Shown here: positions 43,995 to 52,191 of the stretch, one piece after another
Numbering within the stretch: position 1 is the stretch's first letter
Layout of the letters: each line of letters begins with the position of its first letter
NCBI GenBank assembly: GCA_018713665.1
Contig: DVOI01000040.1
Span: forward strand, 1-64,000
DNA from: Ornithoclostridium faecigallinarum
Lineage (GTDB): Bacteria > Bacillota > Clostridia > Christensenellales > UBA3700
Reading direction: 5' to 3'
DNA: 64,000 nt
Notes under the pieces: generated by a model
The model's database searches: none
What the model saw: only the letters and a program-made list of their open reading frames with translations
What the model was told of the DNA's origin: nothing
Position numbers and translations under genes: made by a program

Positions 43995-44813
43995 TTACCG
44001 CCCCGACGTTTCTCGCTTGTAAAAAAACAGATATTGCTGGGCGATGCCGGCGTACCTGCCGTACATCTCGCACAACTTTTTGCGCATTTGAGCGTTGGTC
44101 GCGTCGCCGCCGACGATGTCGGAATAGACCTTGCGTATCCATGTGTCGACCGGAAAGACGTCGTACTTGCGGAACGCGAACAGCAATATGCAATCCGCGA
44201 CCTTTGGACCCACGCCTTTGAGGCGGCACAGATACCTGTTCGCCTCGTCGGACGGCATGCCGAACACCCCGTCCAGATCGAAACCGTCCGCGATCCGGCG
44301 CGCGGTGTCGGCGAGATATTCCGCGCGATATCCTGCGCCGAGCGACGCATAAAACGCCTCGTCCTTCGCCGCCATCGCCTCGGGCGACGGGAACGCATAT
44401 CTGCCCTCGCCGATCTCTTCTCCGAGCCGCTCGCAGATCCTGTTCAAAATGCCCTTGATCCGCGGTATGTGATTGTTGGCGGAGACGATGAAGCTCATCA
44501 GCGTCTCAAACGGCTGTTGGCGCAAAATGCGGATCCCTCTGCCGTATTCGACCGCCTCGCGCATAAACGGCTTGTCTTGCAGTTCTCCGCGGATCGCGCT
44601 GTAATCGGCGCCAAGGTCGAAGTAGTCGGCGAAATAGTCGGGATCGTCCGAAGAGATGACCGCGCGCGACTCGTCTTGGGTCACGCGGCACAGCTTGTCG
44701 CCCGAGATCACGGTGTAGCCGCCCTCTTCGGGGAAGTAGCGGAACACCTGTCCGCAGTCGAGGATGCGCCTGATGTCAAAGTCTTCTCTCGATACGATGA
44801 TATCACTTTTCAT
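43995..44813 (-). CDS. ogg: 8-oxoguanine DNA glycosylase (OGG1/AlkA family)
   Basis: 272 residues. The HhH-GPD core carries LKGVGPKVADCILLF, with the catalytic Lys, and PVDTWIRK, with the essential Asp. The N-terminal FRYFPEEGGY region is the OGG-type fold. It removes 8-oxoguanine opposite C and nicks the strand. The start at 44813 is favoured because the promoter lies just upstream of it, inside a longer frame. Confidence 0.9.
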   Translation of the reverse strand: MKSDIIVSREDFDIRRILDCGQVFRYFPEEGGYTVISGDKLCRVTQDESRAVISSDDPDYFADYFDLGADYSAIRGELQDKPFMREAVEYGRGIRILRQQPFETLMSFIVSANNHIPRIKGILNRICERLGEEIGEGRYAFPSPEAMAAKDEAFYASLGAGYRAEYLADTARRIADGFDLDGVFGMPSDEANRYLCRLKGVGPKVADCILLFAFRKYDVFPVDTWIRKVYSDIVGGDATNAQMRKKLCEMYGRYAGIAQQYLFFYKRETSGR

Positions 44814-44850
44814 ATCGTCTTTCTCCGCCTGTTTTGCCGAAATCAAACGA

Positions 44851-44879
44851 ATTATAGCACAGATTTGCGACAAAATCAA
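44851..44879 (-). promoter_or_regulatory. Promoter of ogg
   Basis: TTGATT, 17 bp, TATAAT on the minus strand, back-to-back with the lacZ promoter. Confidence 0.7.
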
Positions 44880-44908
44880 TGCGAAAGCATTCTAAAACCA
44901 TTTTCTTG

Positions 44909-44937
44909 TTGAAAATGCGCGCGCGTTATGATATCAT
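44909..44937 (+). promoter_or_regulatory. Promoter of lacZ
   Basis: TTGAAA, 17 bp, TATCAT on the plus strand. No copy of the AraC operator is present here. Confidence 0.7.
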
Positions 44938-44976
44938 AGTAGAGGCAAATACTTCGGGCCACACAAGGAGAGAATT

Positions 44977-47900
44977 ATGAAAAACTTCGCCAAACTATCC
45001 GTTTACAACGTCAATTCGCTCAAACGCAGCGCGGCGGGCTTCCCGCTGGACAAGGACGGCAAGTCCACCGCCGTCTGTCTTGACGGCAAATGGAAGTTCA
45101 AATTCGTGCCGTCCATCGACCGCATCCCCCAAGGATATGAAGCTGACGGCGTCGCCCCTGTCGGCTTTGACGAGATCGACGTCCCGTCCGAATGGCAGAT
45201 CAAGGGCTTTGACACCCCCATCTACACCAACTACATGTACCCCTACGCGCTCGCGCAGTTCAACCTGCTCGCAGTGCCAAAGGTCAAGGAGCGCAAGACG
45301 AGCGCCGGTTGCTATGTCACCGAGTTCGAATTCGACGGCGCCGACCGCGACGTCTTCCTGCGCTTCGACGGCATAAATTGCTGCGGCGACATCTATGTCA
45401 ACGGCAAGTTCGTCGGCTACTCCGAGGACACGTTCAGCCCTCAGGAATACGACATCACCTCCGTCGTCCGCAAAGGCTCCAACAAGCTGGCGGTCACCGT
45501 CTATCGCTATTGCACCGGCAGCTATCTCGAAGATCAGGACATGTGGCGCCTTTCGGGCATCTTCCGCAGCGTTTGGCTGATCGCGAAACCGCACACCGAG
45601 GTCATCGACTGCTTCTCGCTGTCGACGCTCAAAAACGACTACAAAGACGCCGATTTCGAGACCACCGTCACCCTCGCGTCGCGCAAAGACGAAGGCGCTT
45701 CATACGAGGTCAGGCTGACGTTGAGCGACGGCGACAAGGTCGTCGCCGAGCTGTCCGAGAACGTCGGCAAGCTCGCGGTCGGCAACAAGGACGTCAAATT
45801 GACCGCCGCGCTCAAAGACGTCAAGCTGTGGTCGGACGAATATCCCAACCTCTACCGCGTGCGTATAATTTTGCTTGCGGACGGCAAAGAGGTCGACAGA
45901 CGCGAATACGACTTCGGCTTCCGCGAAGTGCGCATCCAAGGCATGAAGGACGGCAGAGGTCCGTTCATCTTGCTCAACGGCAGACCGATCAAGATCTACG
46001 GCGTCAACCGCCACGAGTTCCACCCCTACCACGGGCACGCGGTGCCGCACGAGCTGATCGAGAAAGATCTGCTGCTGTGCAAAGCCAACAACATCACCGC
46101 GATCCGCAACTCGCACTACCCCAATTGCGACGCATTCTATGAGATGTGCGACCGCATCGGCATCTTGGTCATGGCGGAGACAAATCTCGAGAGCCACGGG
46201 CTGGCGGCGTTCTTGCCGGCAAGCAGCAAAAAGTGGGTCGACCAATGCGTCTACCGTGCGATGAACATGGTTGAACGACTCAAAAACCACCCCTGCATAA
46301 TCAGCTGGTCGCTGGGCAACGAGGCGGGCTTCGGCAAAGACTTTTTCGTAATGCGCGAGGCGGTCCTTGCGCGCGACACTTCGCGCTTCATCCACTACGA
46401 ACCTGACCAATCGGGCAAGGTCGGCGACGTGCTGAGCGAGATGTACTCCCACGTCGAAAAGATGCCGGTCATCGGCGAAAACAAACCGATGCGCCACTGC
46501 CTTGCGCTCTGGTCGCCGCTCGGCAGCAAATACACGCCCGACATGTACCGCGACCTGCCCTTCATACAATGCGAATATGCGCATTGCATGGGCAACGCTC
46601 TCGGCGACTTCTCCGACTATTGGGACATGTTCCGCAAATACGACCGCCTCGCCGGCGGCTTCATCTGGGACTTCGCCGACCAGGCGATCCACCGCGAGAT
46701 CGACGGCAAGGACGCGTGGCTGTACGGCGGCGACTTCGGCGACAAGCCAAATGCAGGCAGGTTTGCGTTCAACGGCATCGTCCGCGGCGACCGCTCCCCC
46801 AACCCTGCGCTTTATGAAGTCAAGTATCAATACGCGAAGGCGGGCTTTGAGTATGAAGACGGCAAATTGACCGTCACCAACCGGCACAACTTCACCGACC
46901 TCGACGAGTATGAGACGGTCGTCTCCTATGTCGCCGAAGGTGAGGAATTGGCAAGCAAGACGAGCGTCGTCAAGTGCGCTCCCGGCGAGAAGGCGCAAGT
47001 GCCGCTCCCCGAAAAGTGCGATTTCCCGGAGGGGAAAGAGGTCGTCCTCAACGTCCGCCTGCTGACGACAAAGGACATGCCCTACGCCAAGGCGGGGCAC
47101 GTCGCAGCGACGGGTCAATTCGTCGTCAAGCCGTTCGATTTTTCGGCGCCCGTGTTTACAAAAGGCGTTCAATGCACCTCGGTCAGCGGCGGCTGGACGA
47201 TCACTGCGGGCGACGTCTCCTATTCGCTCGGCAGCAACGGCTACATCACCTCGGCGGTCGCCGGCGGCAAAGAATTGCTCTCCGCGCCGATACGCCCCAA
47301 CTTCGCTCGCGCGACGATCGACAACGACGCTCTGCCCCAAGTGCCGAGCATCATCTCCACGCTTTTCATGGGCAAAGACAAGGGCATCCGCGCTCAAAAG
47401 AGACTGCGCGCAAAGAGCGTCAACGTCTTTGAGAACGACGGCGTCGTCACCGCGGAGATCTGCTGGTCGATGCCGCACACCAAACATCTCAAGACCACCT
47501 ACACCTTCTCGGGTGACGGCTCCGTCCGCCTCGCGATGTCGCTGAACGTCAAGTGCAGCATGGAACGCTACGGCTTCACCTTCCGTCTCGCCGAGGGCAT
47601 CGACGGCGTGTCGCTGTACGGCAAAGGTCCGCACGAGAATTATTGCGACCGCGCGACGGGTGCGGAACTCGGCGTTTGGTCGGGCAAGGCGGAAGAGATG
47701 ATCCACGACTATCTCTACCCCCAAGAGAACGGCAACCACACCGGCGTGAGATACGCCTCGATCGGCGGCAAAGAGGGAGTGACGCTCCGCGCGGTCGGCA
47801 AGCCGTTCGAGATGACCGTCCACCCCTACACCTATGAGATGTTGCAAAACGCACAGCATCTGCACGAACTCGGAAGAGAAAACGCGCTCACCGTCTGCGT

Positions 47901-48021
47901 GGACGGCAAACAGCGCGGCGTCGGCGGCGACACCCCGGCGATGGCGTGCACAAAGCCGCAATACGACATCTTGCCCGGCAAGATCCACACGTTGGACTTC
48001 ACTCTCAAATTCAACGCCTGA
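44977..48021 (+). CDS. lacZ: Beta-galactosidase, glycoside hydrolase family 2 (LacZ type)
   Basis: 1014 residues, the full five-domain LacZ length, with no signal peptide. Sugar-binding and jelly-roll domains come first, then the TIM barrel: GVNRHEFHPYHGHAV, AIRNSHYPN, the acid/base Glu in SWSLGNEAGFG and the nucleophile Glu in IQCEYAHCMGN. The small beta-sandwich domain follows. AAGGAG precedes the ATG. It hydrolyses beta-galactosides in the cytoplasm. No transporter or repressor gene adjoins it. Confidence 0.96.
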   Translation: MKNFAKLSVYNVNSLKRSAAGFPLDKDGKSTAVCLDGKWKFKFVPSIDRIPQGYEADGVAPVGFDEIDVPSEWQIKGFDTPIYTNYMYPYALAQFNLLAVPKVKERKTSAGCYVTEFEFDGADRDVFLRFDGINCCGDIYVNGKFVGYSEDTFSPQEYDITSVVRKGSNKLAVTVYRYCTGSYLEDQDMWRLSGIFRSVWLIAKPHTEVIDCFSLSTLKNDYKDADFETTVTLASRKDEGASYEVRLTLSDGDKVVAELSENVGKLAVGNKDVKLTAALKDVKLWSDEYPNLYRVRIILLADGKEVDRREYDFGFREVRIQGMKDGRGPFILLNGRPIKIYGVNRHEFHPYHGHAVPHELIEKDLLLCKANNITAIRNSHYPNCDAFYEMCDRIGILVMAETNLESHGLAAFLPASSKKWVDQCVYRAMNMVERLKNHPCIISWSLGNEAGFGKDFFVMREAVLARDTSRFIHYEPDQSGKVGDVLSEMYSHVEKMPVIGENKPMRHCLALWSPLGSKYTPDMYRDLPFIQCEYAHCMGNALGDFSDYWDMFRKYDRLAGGFIWDFADQAIHREIDGKDAWLYGGDFGDKPNAGRFAFNGIVRGDRSPNPALYEVKYQYAKAGFEYEDGKLTVTNRHNFTDLDEYETVVSYVAEGEELASKTSVVKCAPGEKAQVPLPEKCDFPEGKEVVLNVRLLTTKDMPYAKAGHVAATGQFVVKPFDFSAPVFTKGVQCTSVSGGWTITAGDVSYSLGSNGYITSAVAGGKELLSAPIRPNFARATIDNDALPQVPSIISTLFMGKDKGIRAQKRLRAKSVNVFENDGVVTAEICWSMPHTKHLKTTYTFSGDGSVRLAMSLNVKCSMERYGFTFRLAEGIDGVSLYGKGPHENYCDRATGAELGVWSGKAEEMIHDYLYPQENGNHTGVRYASIGGKEGVTLRAVGKPFEMTVHPYTYEMLQNAQHLHELGRENALTVCVDGKQRGVGGDTPAMACTKPQYDILPGKIHTLDFTLKFNA

Positions 48022-48035
48022 CGCGACAAAATGCA

Positions 48036-48068
48036 ATCGCCGCTCCGATTGGAGCGGCGATATTTTTT
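48036..48068 (+). terminator. Terminator of lacZ
   Basis: A perfect 11-bp stem ATCGCCGCTCC/GGAGCGGCGAT with a GATT loop and six T on the plus strand. Confidence 0.92.
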
Positions 48069-48079
48069 GCTTTGAGCAT

Positions 48080-48104
48080 AAAAAAGGAGCGGATGACCGC
48101 TCCT
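48080..48104 (-). terminator. Terminator of the rplU-prp-rpmA operon
   Basis: An 8-bp stem AGGAGCGG/CCGCTCCT with a TCAT loop and six T on the minus strand, 19 bp after rpmA. Confidence 0.9.
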
Positions 48105-48122
48105 CGATTTGTTTGCGTGAAC

Positions 48123-48404
48123 TTACTCCGCCTTTGCGTAAACGCTCACTTGCTTCTTGTCCTTGCCCTTGCGCTCGAACCTGACGACGCCGTCGATCAG
48201 CGCATAGAGAGTGTCGTCACCGCCCTTGCCGACGTTGTTGCCGTCGTGGAACTTGGTGCCTCTCTGTCTGACAAGGATGCTGCCTGCGGTGACAAATTGA
48301 CCGTCCGACCTCTTGACGCCGAGACGCTTCGCCTCGGAGTCTCTGCCGTTACGGGTGGAGCCGCCGCCTTTCTTGTGCGCGAAAAGCTGTATATTGATGA
48401 ACAT
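48123..48404 (-). CDS. rpmA: 50S ribosomal protein bL27 (with Prp-cleaved N-terminal extension)
   Basis: 93 residues. MFINIQLF precedes AHKKGGGSTRNGRDS. This is the Firmicute-type extension removed by Prp between Phe and Ala to expose the mature N-terminus that reaches the peptidyl-transferase centre. The cognate protease is the adjacent upstream gene. Confidence 0.97.
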   Translation of the reverse strand: MFINIQLFAHKKGGGSTRNGRDSEAKRLGVKRSDGQFVTAGSILVRQRGTKFHDGNNVGKGGDDTLYALIDGVVRFERKGKDKKQVSVYAKAE

Positions 48405-48405
48405 C

Positions 48406-48732
48406 TTATTTTACCTCCAATTCGATGAAGTCCGAATAGCCTTGGTTGAGATCCGCGACCCCCAAGAGCATTGTCTCGAGGACGATGTCGCAGTCGTGAC
48501 GGACCTTTTCGTCAAGGTCGTCGGGGAGTGCCATTTTGAGGTATCCCCTCTCGTCCGTGCGGTAGTCGAGCTTGACCCCGACCACTTGAAGCAACCCGAG
48601 CGCCGCCGTCTGGACAATCGACGAGAGCGCCGCGCAGACGATGTCTTCGCCCTGCTCTCCGTACCCGGTGTGACCTGTGCACTCGACCGAAACTATTCTG
48701 TTGTTGCGTCTTGTGACGGCAACGTGTGTCAT
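48406..48732 (-). CDS. prp: Ribosomal-processing cysteine protease Prp
   Basis: 108 residues. The catalytic His is in CTGHTGYG (about residue 20) and the Cys in EDIVCAALSSI (about 33). It trims the bL27 extension. The start overlaps the rplU stop by one base and it ends 1 bp before rpmA, the standard order rplU-prp-rpmA. Confidence 0.95.
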   Translation of the reverse strand: MTHVAVTRRNNRIVSVECTGHTGYGEQGEDIVCAALSSIVQTAALGLLQVVGVKLDYRTDERGYLKMALPDDLDEKVRHDCDIVLETMLLGVADLNQGYSDFIELEVK

Positions 48733-49037
48733 TATGCCTTGATCTCGGCGATCTTGAGCGCGGTGTACGGCTGTCTGTGGCCCTGACGCTTGCGCTCGTT
48801 CTTCTTCGCCTTGTACTTGAAGACGATGATCTTCTTCGCCTTGTCCTGCGCGACGACTTCGGCGACAACGCTCGCCTTGGCTGCGTCTGCGCCAATGACC
48901 ACGTTGCCCTCATCGCACAGCATGACGACGGGAAGTTCGACCTTGTCTCCGACGTTCGCGTCAAGCTTTTCGACCTTCACGATCTGGTCCTTTTCGACCT
49001 TGTACTGCTTGCCGCCGCTGGTAACGATTGCGTACAT
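48732..49037 (-). CDS. rplU: 50S ribosomal protein bL21
   Basis: 101 residues, full length: MYAIVTSGGKQYKV at the start and KKNERKRQGHRQPYT near the end. First gene of the operon, with AGGAGG before the ATG, preceded by a structured leader. Confidence 0.97.
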   Translation of the reverse strand: MYAIVTSGGKQYKVEKDQIVKVEKLDANVGDKVELPVVMLCDEGNVVIGADAAKASVVAEVVAQDKAKKIIVFKYKAKKNERKRQGHRQPYTALKIAEIKA

Positions 49038-49112
49038 TGATTTACCTCCTCTTTCCAGTCTCGCTGACTCGGGTGTTGCGAAGCAAACTTGAGACCCTTC
49101 TCATGCGGCTCG
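49038..49112 (-). promoter_or_regulatory. L21 ribosomal-protein leader
   Basis: The 75-nt leader of rplU contains AAGTTTGCTTCGCAACACC and then CGAGTCAGCGAGACTGG before the ribosome-binding site. This resembles the L21 leader of Firmicutes, an autoregulatory mRNA element. A covariance search would settle it. Confidence 0.7.
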
Positions 49113-49118
49113 ACGTAT

Positions 49119-49147
49119 ATATTAGCATAACGCGCGCGACGTGTCAA
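49119..49147 (-). promoter_or_regulatory. Promoter of rplU-prp-rpmA
   Basis: TTGACA, 17 bp, TAATAT on the minus strand. Confidence 0.85.
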
Positions 49148-49182
49148 ACAAAAAATGCACTTTGTTCGCAAAAACGCATTTT

Positions 49183-49216
49183 TCATTTAAGTTTCGTGTA
49201 ATTTTTGTCAAGAGAT
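49183..49216 (-). repeat. Solo end related to the MITE-like element
   Basis: On the minus strand TCTCTTGACAAAA is followed by TTACACGAAACTTAAA, matching the left end of the element at 31189 with one mismatch over about 30 bp. No second end is seen nearby. Confidence 0.5.
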
Positions 49217-49326
49217 GCGCGCAGACTTTTTTGCGATATTTACGAACATATGCCTCGTGATCGCCTCGTTTGACCTCGCATATTCGGTTTGCAACGCAAA
49301 CGGAACAGGCAAAGCGTCGGCTGTCG

Positions 49327-51150
49327 TCACGGATGAAAATGCTTATACACCGCCTGCGCCGCCGGCAAGTTCATCCCTTTGACCGCGGCGAGCTGTTCGA
49401 CGCTCGCGCTCTTGATCGCGGCGACCGTGCCGAAATGCTTGTAGAGTGCTTTGACCCTGCCCTCGCCCACGCCGGGGACGGACAGCAATTCGCTGACGGT
49501 CTGCGACTTTTTGCGCAGCTGACGGTGGAACGTGATTGCAAAACGGTGCGCCTCGTCGCGTATGCGCTGCAAAAGTTTGAGCGCATAGCTGTTTCGCGGC
49601 AAAATGACCGGCTCGCTTTGCCCGGGCAAAAACACCTCTTCTTCCCGCTTGGCGAGGCTGATGAATGGGATGTCCGTGACGCCGAGCGCGGTCACGATCT
49701 CCATGACCGAAGACAGCTGTCCCTTGCCTCCGTCGATGACGATGAGGTCGGGACGCGCGCCGAGGCTGTCATCCTCGCTGCCCTCTTTGAGCTCGGTCAG
49801 CCGCCTTGTCAGCGTCTCCTGCAAAGAGGCGAAATCGTCGTTGCCCTCGACGGTCTTGATGCGGAATTTGCGATATGCCGCCTTGTCGGGTTCGCCGTTG
49901 GTGAACACGACCATCGACGCGACCTTGTTCGTGCCGCTGATGTGTGAGATGTCATAGCACTCCATGCGCGCCGGCATGCGTTCGAGATGCAGATATTCCG
50001 CCAATTGCATCACCGCGCCAATCGTCATGTTGTCCTGCCTCTCCTTGATTGAAAGCGACTTTTCGAGATAGTCGCGCGCGTTGGACGACGCCATGTCGCA
50101 CAGCTGCCGCCTCACTCCCTGGCGAGGGGTGATGACGTTGATCTTTTTGCCGAATTTTTCGGACAGATATTGTTGCAAGACGTCCGCGTCCTCGATGTCA
50201 ACGGACAACACCGCCTCGTCGGGCGCGAGTACGTCGCCGTCATAAAAGCGCATCACAAAATTGGACAAAGTGATCGCGTCGCTCAAGCCGTAATCGTTGA
50301 CGACGAATTTGTCGCCGCCGACCACCTTGCCTGCGCGGACAAACAGCAGCGCGACGACGGTATTGAGCCCGTTGCTCTCAATCGCGAACACGTCGAGGTC
50401 GAAATCTTTGGGAAGCGCGCCGACCTGCCTGCGGACGAGCTTGTCGAGCACCTGCAATTTTTGCCTGTAATTGAGCGCAAGCTCATACTCTTCCCTCTCC
50501 GCCGCCTCGTTCATCTTGTCGGTCAGCAGCTTGGCGACCGACTTGTCGTTGCCGGACAAAAAGGCTATCACCTCTTTGATGATGGCGCCGTACTCCTCTT
50601 TGGTTATCTTGCCGGCGCAGGGTGCGTAGCAGCGCTTGATGTGATAGTTGAGGCACGGACGATGTCCCGCCGGGACGCGCTTCATGTCCAGCTTGCAGTC
50701 TCGCAGACAAAACGCGCTGTTGATGAGGTCGGTGATCTCCTTCGCCGTGATGCCGATCATGTACGGACCGAAATATTTGGACCCGTCGCTCTTCAGCTTG
50801 CGCACGACCTCGACGCGCGGAAAGTCCGCCTTGACGTCAATCTTGACAAAGGGATAGCTCTTGTCGTCTTTGAGCAAAATGTTGTAGGGCGGCTTGTGCT
50901 TTTTGATGAGATTGTTCTCGAGCACGAGCGCCTCGACTTCGCTCCGCGTGATGATGTATTTGATGTCGTCGACTTTGGCGACAAGTTTGAGCACCTTTTC
51001 GGTGCGGTTTGCCTTGTTGCCGAAATATTGATGCACGCGCTTGAACAGATCTTTCGCCTTGCCGACGTACAAGATCTGTCCGCTCGCTCCGTACATGATG
51101 TAGACGCCGCTGCTGTGCGGCAAATCTTTGAGTATCGACGCTATGTCCAT
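49327..51150 (-). CDS. uvrC: Excinuclease ABC subunit C
   Basis: 607 residues. An N-terminal GIY-YIG nuclease (GVYIMYGASGQILYVGKAK), a Cys-containing region (CYAPCAGKI), a UvrB-binding helix (EEYELALNYRQKLQ), the RNase H-like nuclease with CYDISHISG and LIVIDGGKGQL, and a C-terminal HhH pair (LLSVPGVGEGR). It makes both incisions in nucleotide excision repair. The start at 51150 is set by the promoter, whose -10 lies only 6 nt upstream, and no Shine-Dalgarno is present, so the mRNA is probably leaderless. Confidence 0.95.
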   Translation of the reverse strand: MDIASILKDLPHSSGVYIMYGASGQILYVGKAKDLFKRVHQYFGNKANRTEKVLKLVAKVDDIKYIITRSEVEALVLENNLIKKHKPPYNILLKDDKSYPFVKIDVKADFPRVEVVRKLKSDGSKYFGPYMIGITAKEITDLINSAFCLRDCKLDMKRVPAGHRPCLNYHIKRCYAPCAGKITKEEYGAIIKEVIAFLSGNDKSVAKLLTDKMNEAAEREEYELALNYRQKLQVLDKLVRRQVGALPKDFDLDVFAIESNGLNTVVALLFVRAGKVVGGDKFVVNDYGLSDAITLSNFVMRFYDGDVLAPDEAVLSVDIEDADVLQQYLSEKFGKKINVITPRQGVRRQLCDMASSNARDYLEKSLSIKERQDNMTIGAVMQLAEYLHLERMPARMECYDISHISGTNKVASMVVFTNGEPDKAAYRKFRIKTVEGNDDFASLQETLTRRLTELKEGSEDDSLGARPDLIVIDGGKGQLSSVMEIVTALGVTDIPFISLAKREEEVFLPGQSEPVILPRNSYALKLLQRIRDEAHRFAITFHRQLRKKSQTVSELLSVPGVGEGRVKALYKHFGTVAAIKSASVEQLAAVKGMNLPAAQAVYKHFHP

Positions 51151-51156
51151 ACCGAA

Positions 51157-51185
51157 ATGATACCACAATCGCGCGCGTTTTGCAA
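51157..51185 (-). promoter_or_regulatory. Promoter of uvrC (leaderless geometry)
   Basis: TTGCAA, 17 bp, TATCAT, then 6 nt to the ATG. This is the same arrangement as at nadD. Confidence 0.65.
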
Positions 51186-51192
51186 GCGCAAG

Positions 51193-51543
51193 CTATCTGC
51201 GCCGCAACCGCCTCGCCCCGGTCAGCATCACCTCTGAAACGTACGGATCGACGATTGTGTAGAGCGTCAGCCGACCCGCTCTTCTCGACGCGACGATGCC
51301 TGCGTCCTTGAGCAGGCGCAATTGATGGGACACCGTGCTTTGCTCGCTCGCCAGAAAAAAGCAAAGATCGGCGACGCAGAGATCTTTCATCGACAGCGCG
51401 GACAAGATCTTGAGCCTCGTCTCGTCCGAAAACACCGCAAAAAATCTCGCTATGCCGCCAAGCGAGCGGCTCGGCGGCATGCTCTCCAAAATGTTGCGCT
51501 CCTGACGCTCATCCACCGTCAAACAGCCTCTGTACATAGTCAT
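51193..51543 (-). CDS. ArsR/SmtB-family metal- or stress-responsive repressor
   Basis: 116 residues. A winged helix-turn-helix with SDETRLKILSAL, LCVADLCFFLASEQSTVSHQLRLLKDAGIV and a beta-wing RRAGRLTLYTI. The Cys pair in LCVADLC lies where ArsR/CadC-type metal sites occur, and another Cys is near the N-terminus (RGC). AAGGAG lies 7 nt before the ATG. No metal transporter adjoins; uvrC follows but has its own promoter. The inducer is unknown. Confidence 0.85.
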   Translation of the reverse strand: MTMYRGCLTVDERQERNILESMPPSRSLGGIARFFAVFSDETRLKILSALSMKDLCVADLCFFLASEQSTVSHQLRLLKDAGIVASRRAGRLTLYTIVDPYVSEVMLTGARRLRRR

Positions 51544-51585
51544 AGCAAACTCCTTGCGCGCGGACCGAATTGCATAACCGCGTCC

Positions 51586-51613
51586 GCATACGCGTCGTCA
51601 TATGAGCATATTA
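51586..51613 (+). promoter_or_regulatory. Possible forespore sigma-G-type promoter
   Basis: GCATA, 16 bp, CATATTA on the plus strand, about 65 bp before the small Cys-rich gene. It resembles the sigma-G consensus (GHATR / CATnhTA), though the spacing is slightly short. No sigma-A promoter is evident. Confidence 0.35.
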
Positions 51614-51678
51614 TATAGCGACCGATGCGGCGCAAAGTGGCGCGTTGAGTCGAAATTTAGCTTTTTTCGGAGGACAAG

Positions 51679-51852
51679 ATGAACTCAAACTTTTTGCTGT
51701 TGCTGCTGCTCGCGATGAACAACAACGGCGGCGGTCAGACCAACTCGTGCGATCCGCTGTCTCTGATCTTCTGCTGCCTGTCGTTCGCCAACTGTCTCGG
51801 CTGCCGCGCCGCCGACATAGGTCAAAGCGTTTGTCCGGGGCAAAACAATTGA
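51679..51852 (+). CDS. Small Cys-rich protein (57 aa), possible spore component
   Basis: 57 residues: a short Leu-rich N-terminus (FLLLLLL), an Asn/Gly linker, then six Cys in CDPLSLIFCC, CLGC and VCPG. GGAGG lies about 6 nt before the ATG and a strong terminator begins 6 bp after the stop, so this is a complete transcription unit. I do not recognise the family. The nearby spoIVA and the possible sigma-G promoter suggest a sporulation role. Confidence 0.6.
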   Translation: MNSNFLLLLLLAMNNNGGGQTNSCDPLSLIFCCLSFANCLGCRAADIGQSVCPGQNN

Positions 51853-51857
51853 CAAAA

Positions 51858-51886
51858 GGACGCACCGAAAGGCGCGTCCCTTTTTT
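51858..51886. terminator. Terminator between the two convergent small genes
   Basis: GGACGC/GCGTCC with an inner CC/GG pair and a GAAA loop, six T on the plus strand and TTTT on the minus. It serves the plus-strand small gene and perhaps the minus one. Confidence 0.85.
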
Positions 51887-52016
51887 AGGCGTACCATCCG
51901 CACGGATTCATCCAATAGGGGTACGTCCACATACAATTGCAGGCGCGAGTCGAAGCGTTGCAGCACGGCGGACTGTCGCACGGCAACATATATCCGTATT
52001 GACTGTACAAGTACAC
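51885..52016 (-). CDS. Small Cys/Tyr/Trp-rich protein (43 aa), possible spore-coat peptide
   Basis: 43 residues with seven Cys, starting at GTG 7 nt after AGGAGG (an adjacent GTG one codon earlier is only 4 nt away). The sequence is unusually rich in Cys, Pro, Tyr and Trp (for example CDSPPCCNAS, CNCMW and YPYWMNPCGWYA). Such composition is common in spore-coat or crust peptides that become cross-linked. It ends 175 bp from the spoIVA stop and is convergent to another Cys-rich gene. Function is inferred from composition and place. Confidence 0.55.
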   Translation of the reverse strand: MYLYSQYGYMLPCDSPPCCNASTRACNCMWTYPYWMNPCGWYA

Positions 52017-52191
52017 CACCTCACCTCCTCGTTGAAATCGATGATGTAACCCACGCCCCGTTATCATGATATGCACGCAAATACGGATGCGTTCACCACA
52101 CAAAATGCGGCGGAGTGGCAAACTCCGCCGCGCGATTAGTATCAATTATTTTCAATTAGTATTAATTATTTTATAGACAATAGTACCGCCG

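Noticed and set aside
49038..49112. A metabolite riboswitch ahead of rplU
   Set aside because: The leader resembles the ribosomal-protein L21 leader and precedes rplU directly; no ligand-binding core that I know was seen.
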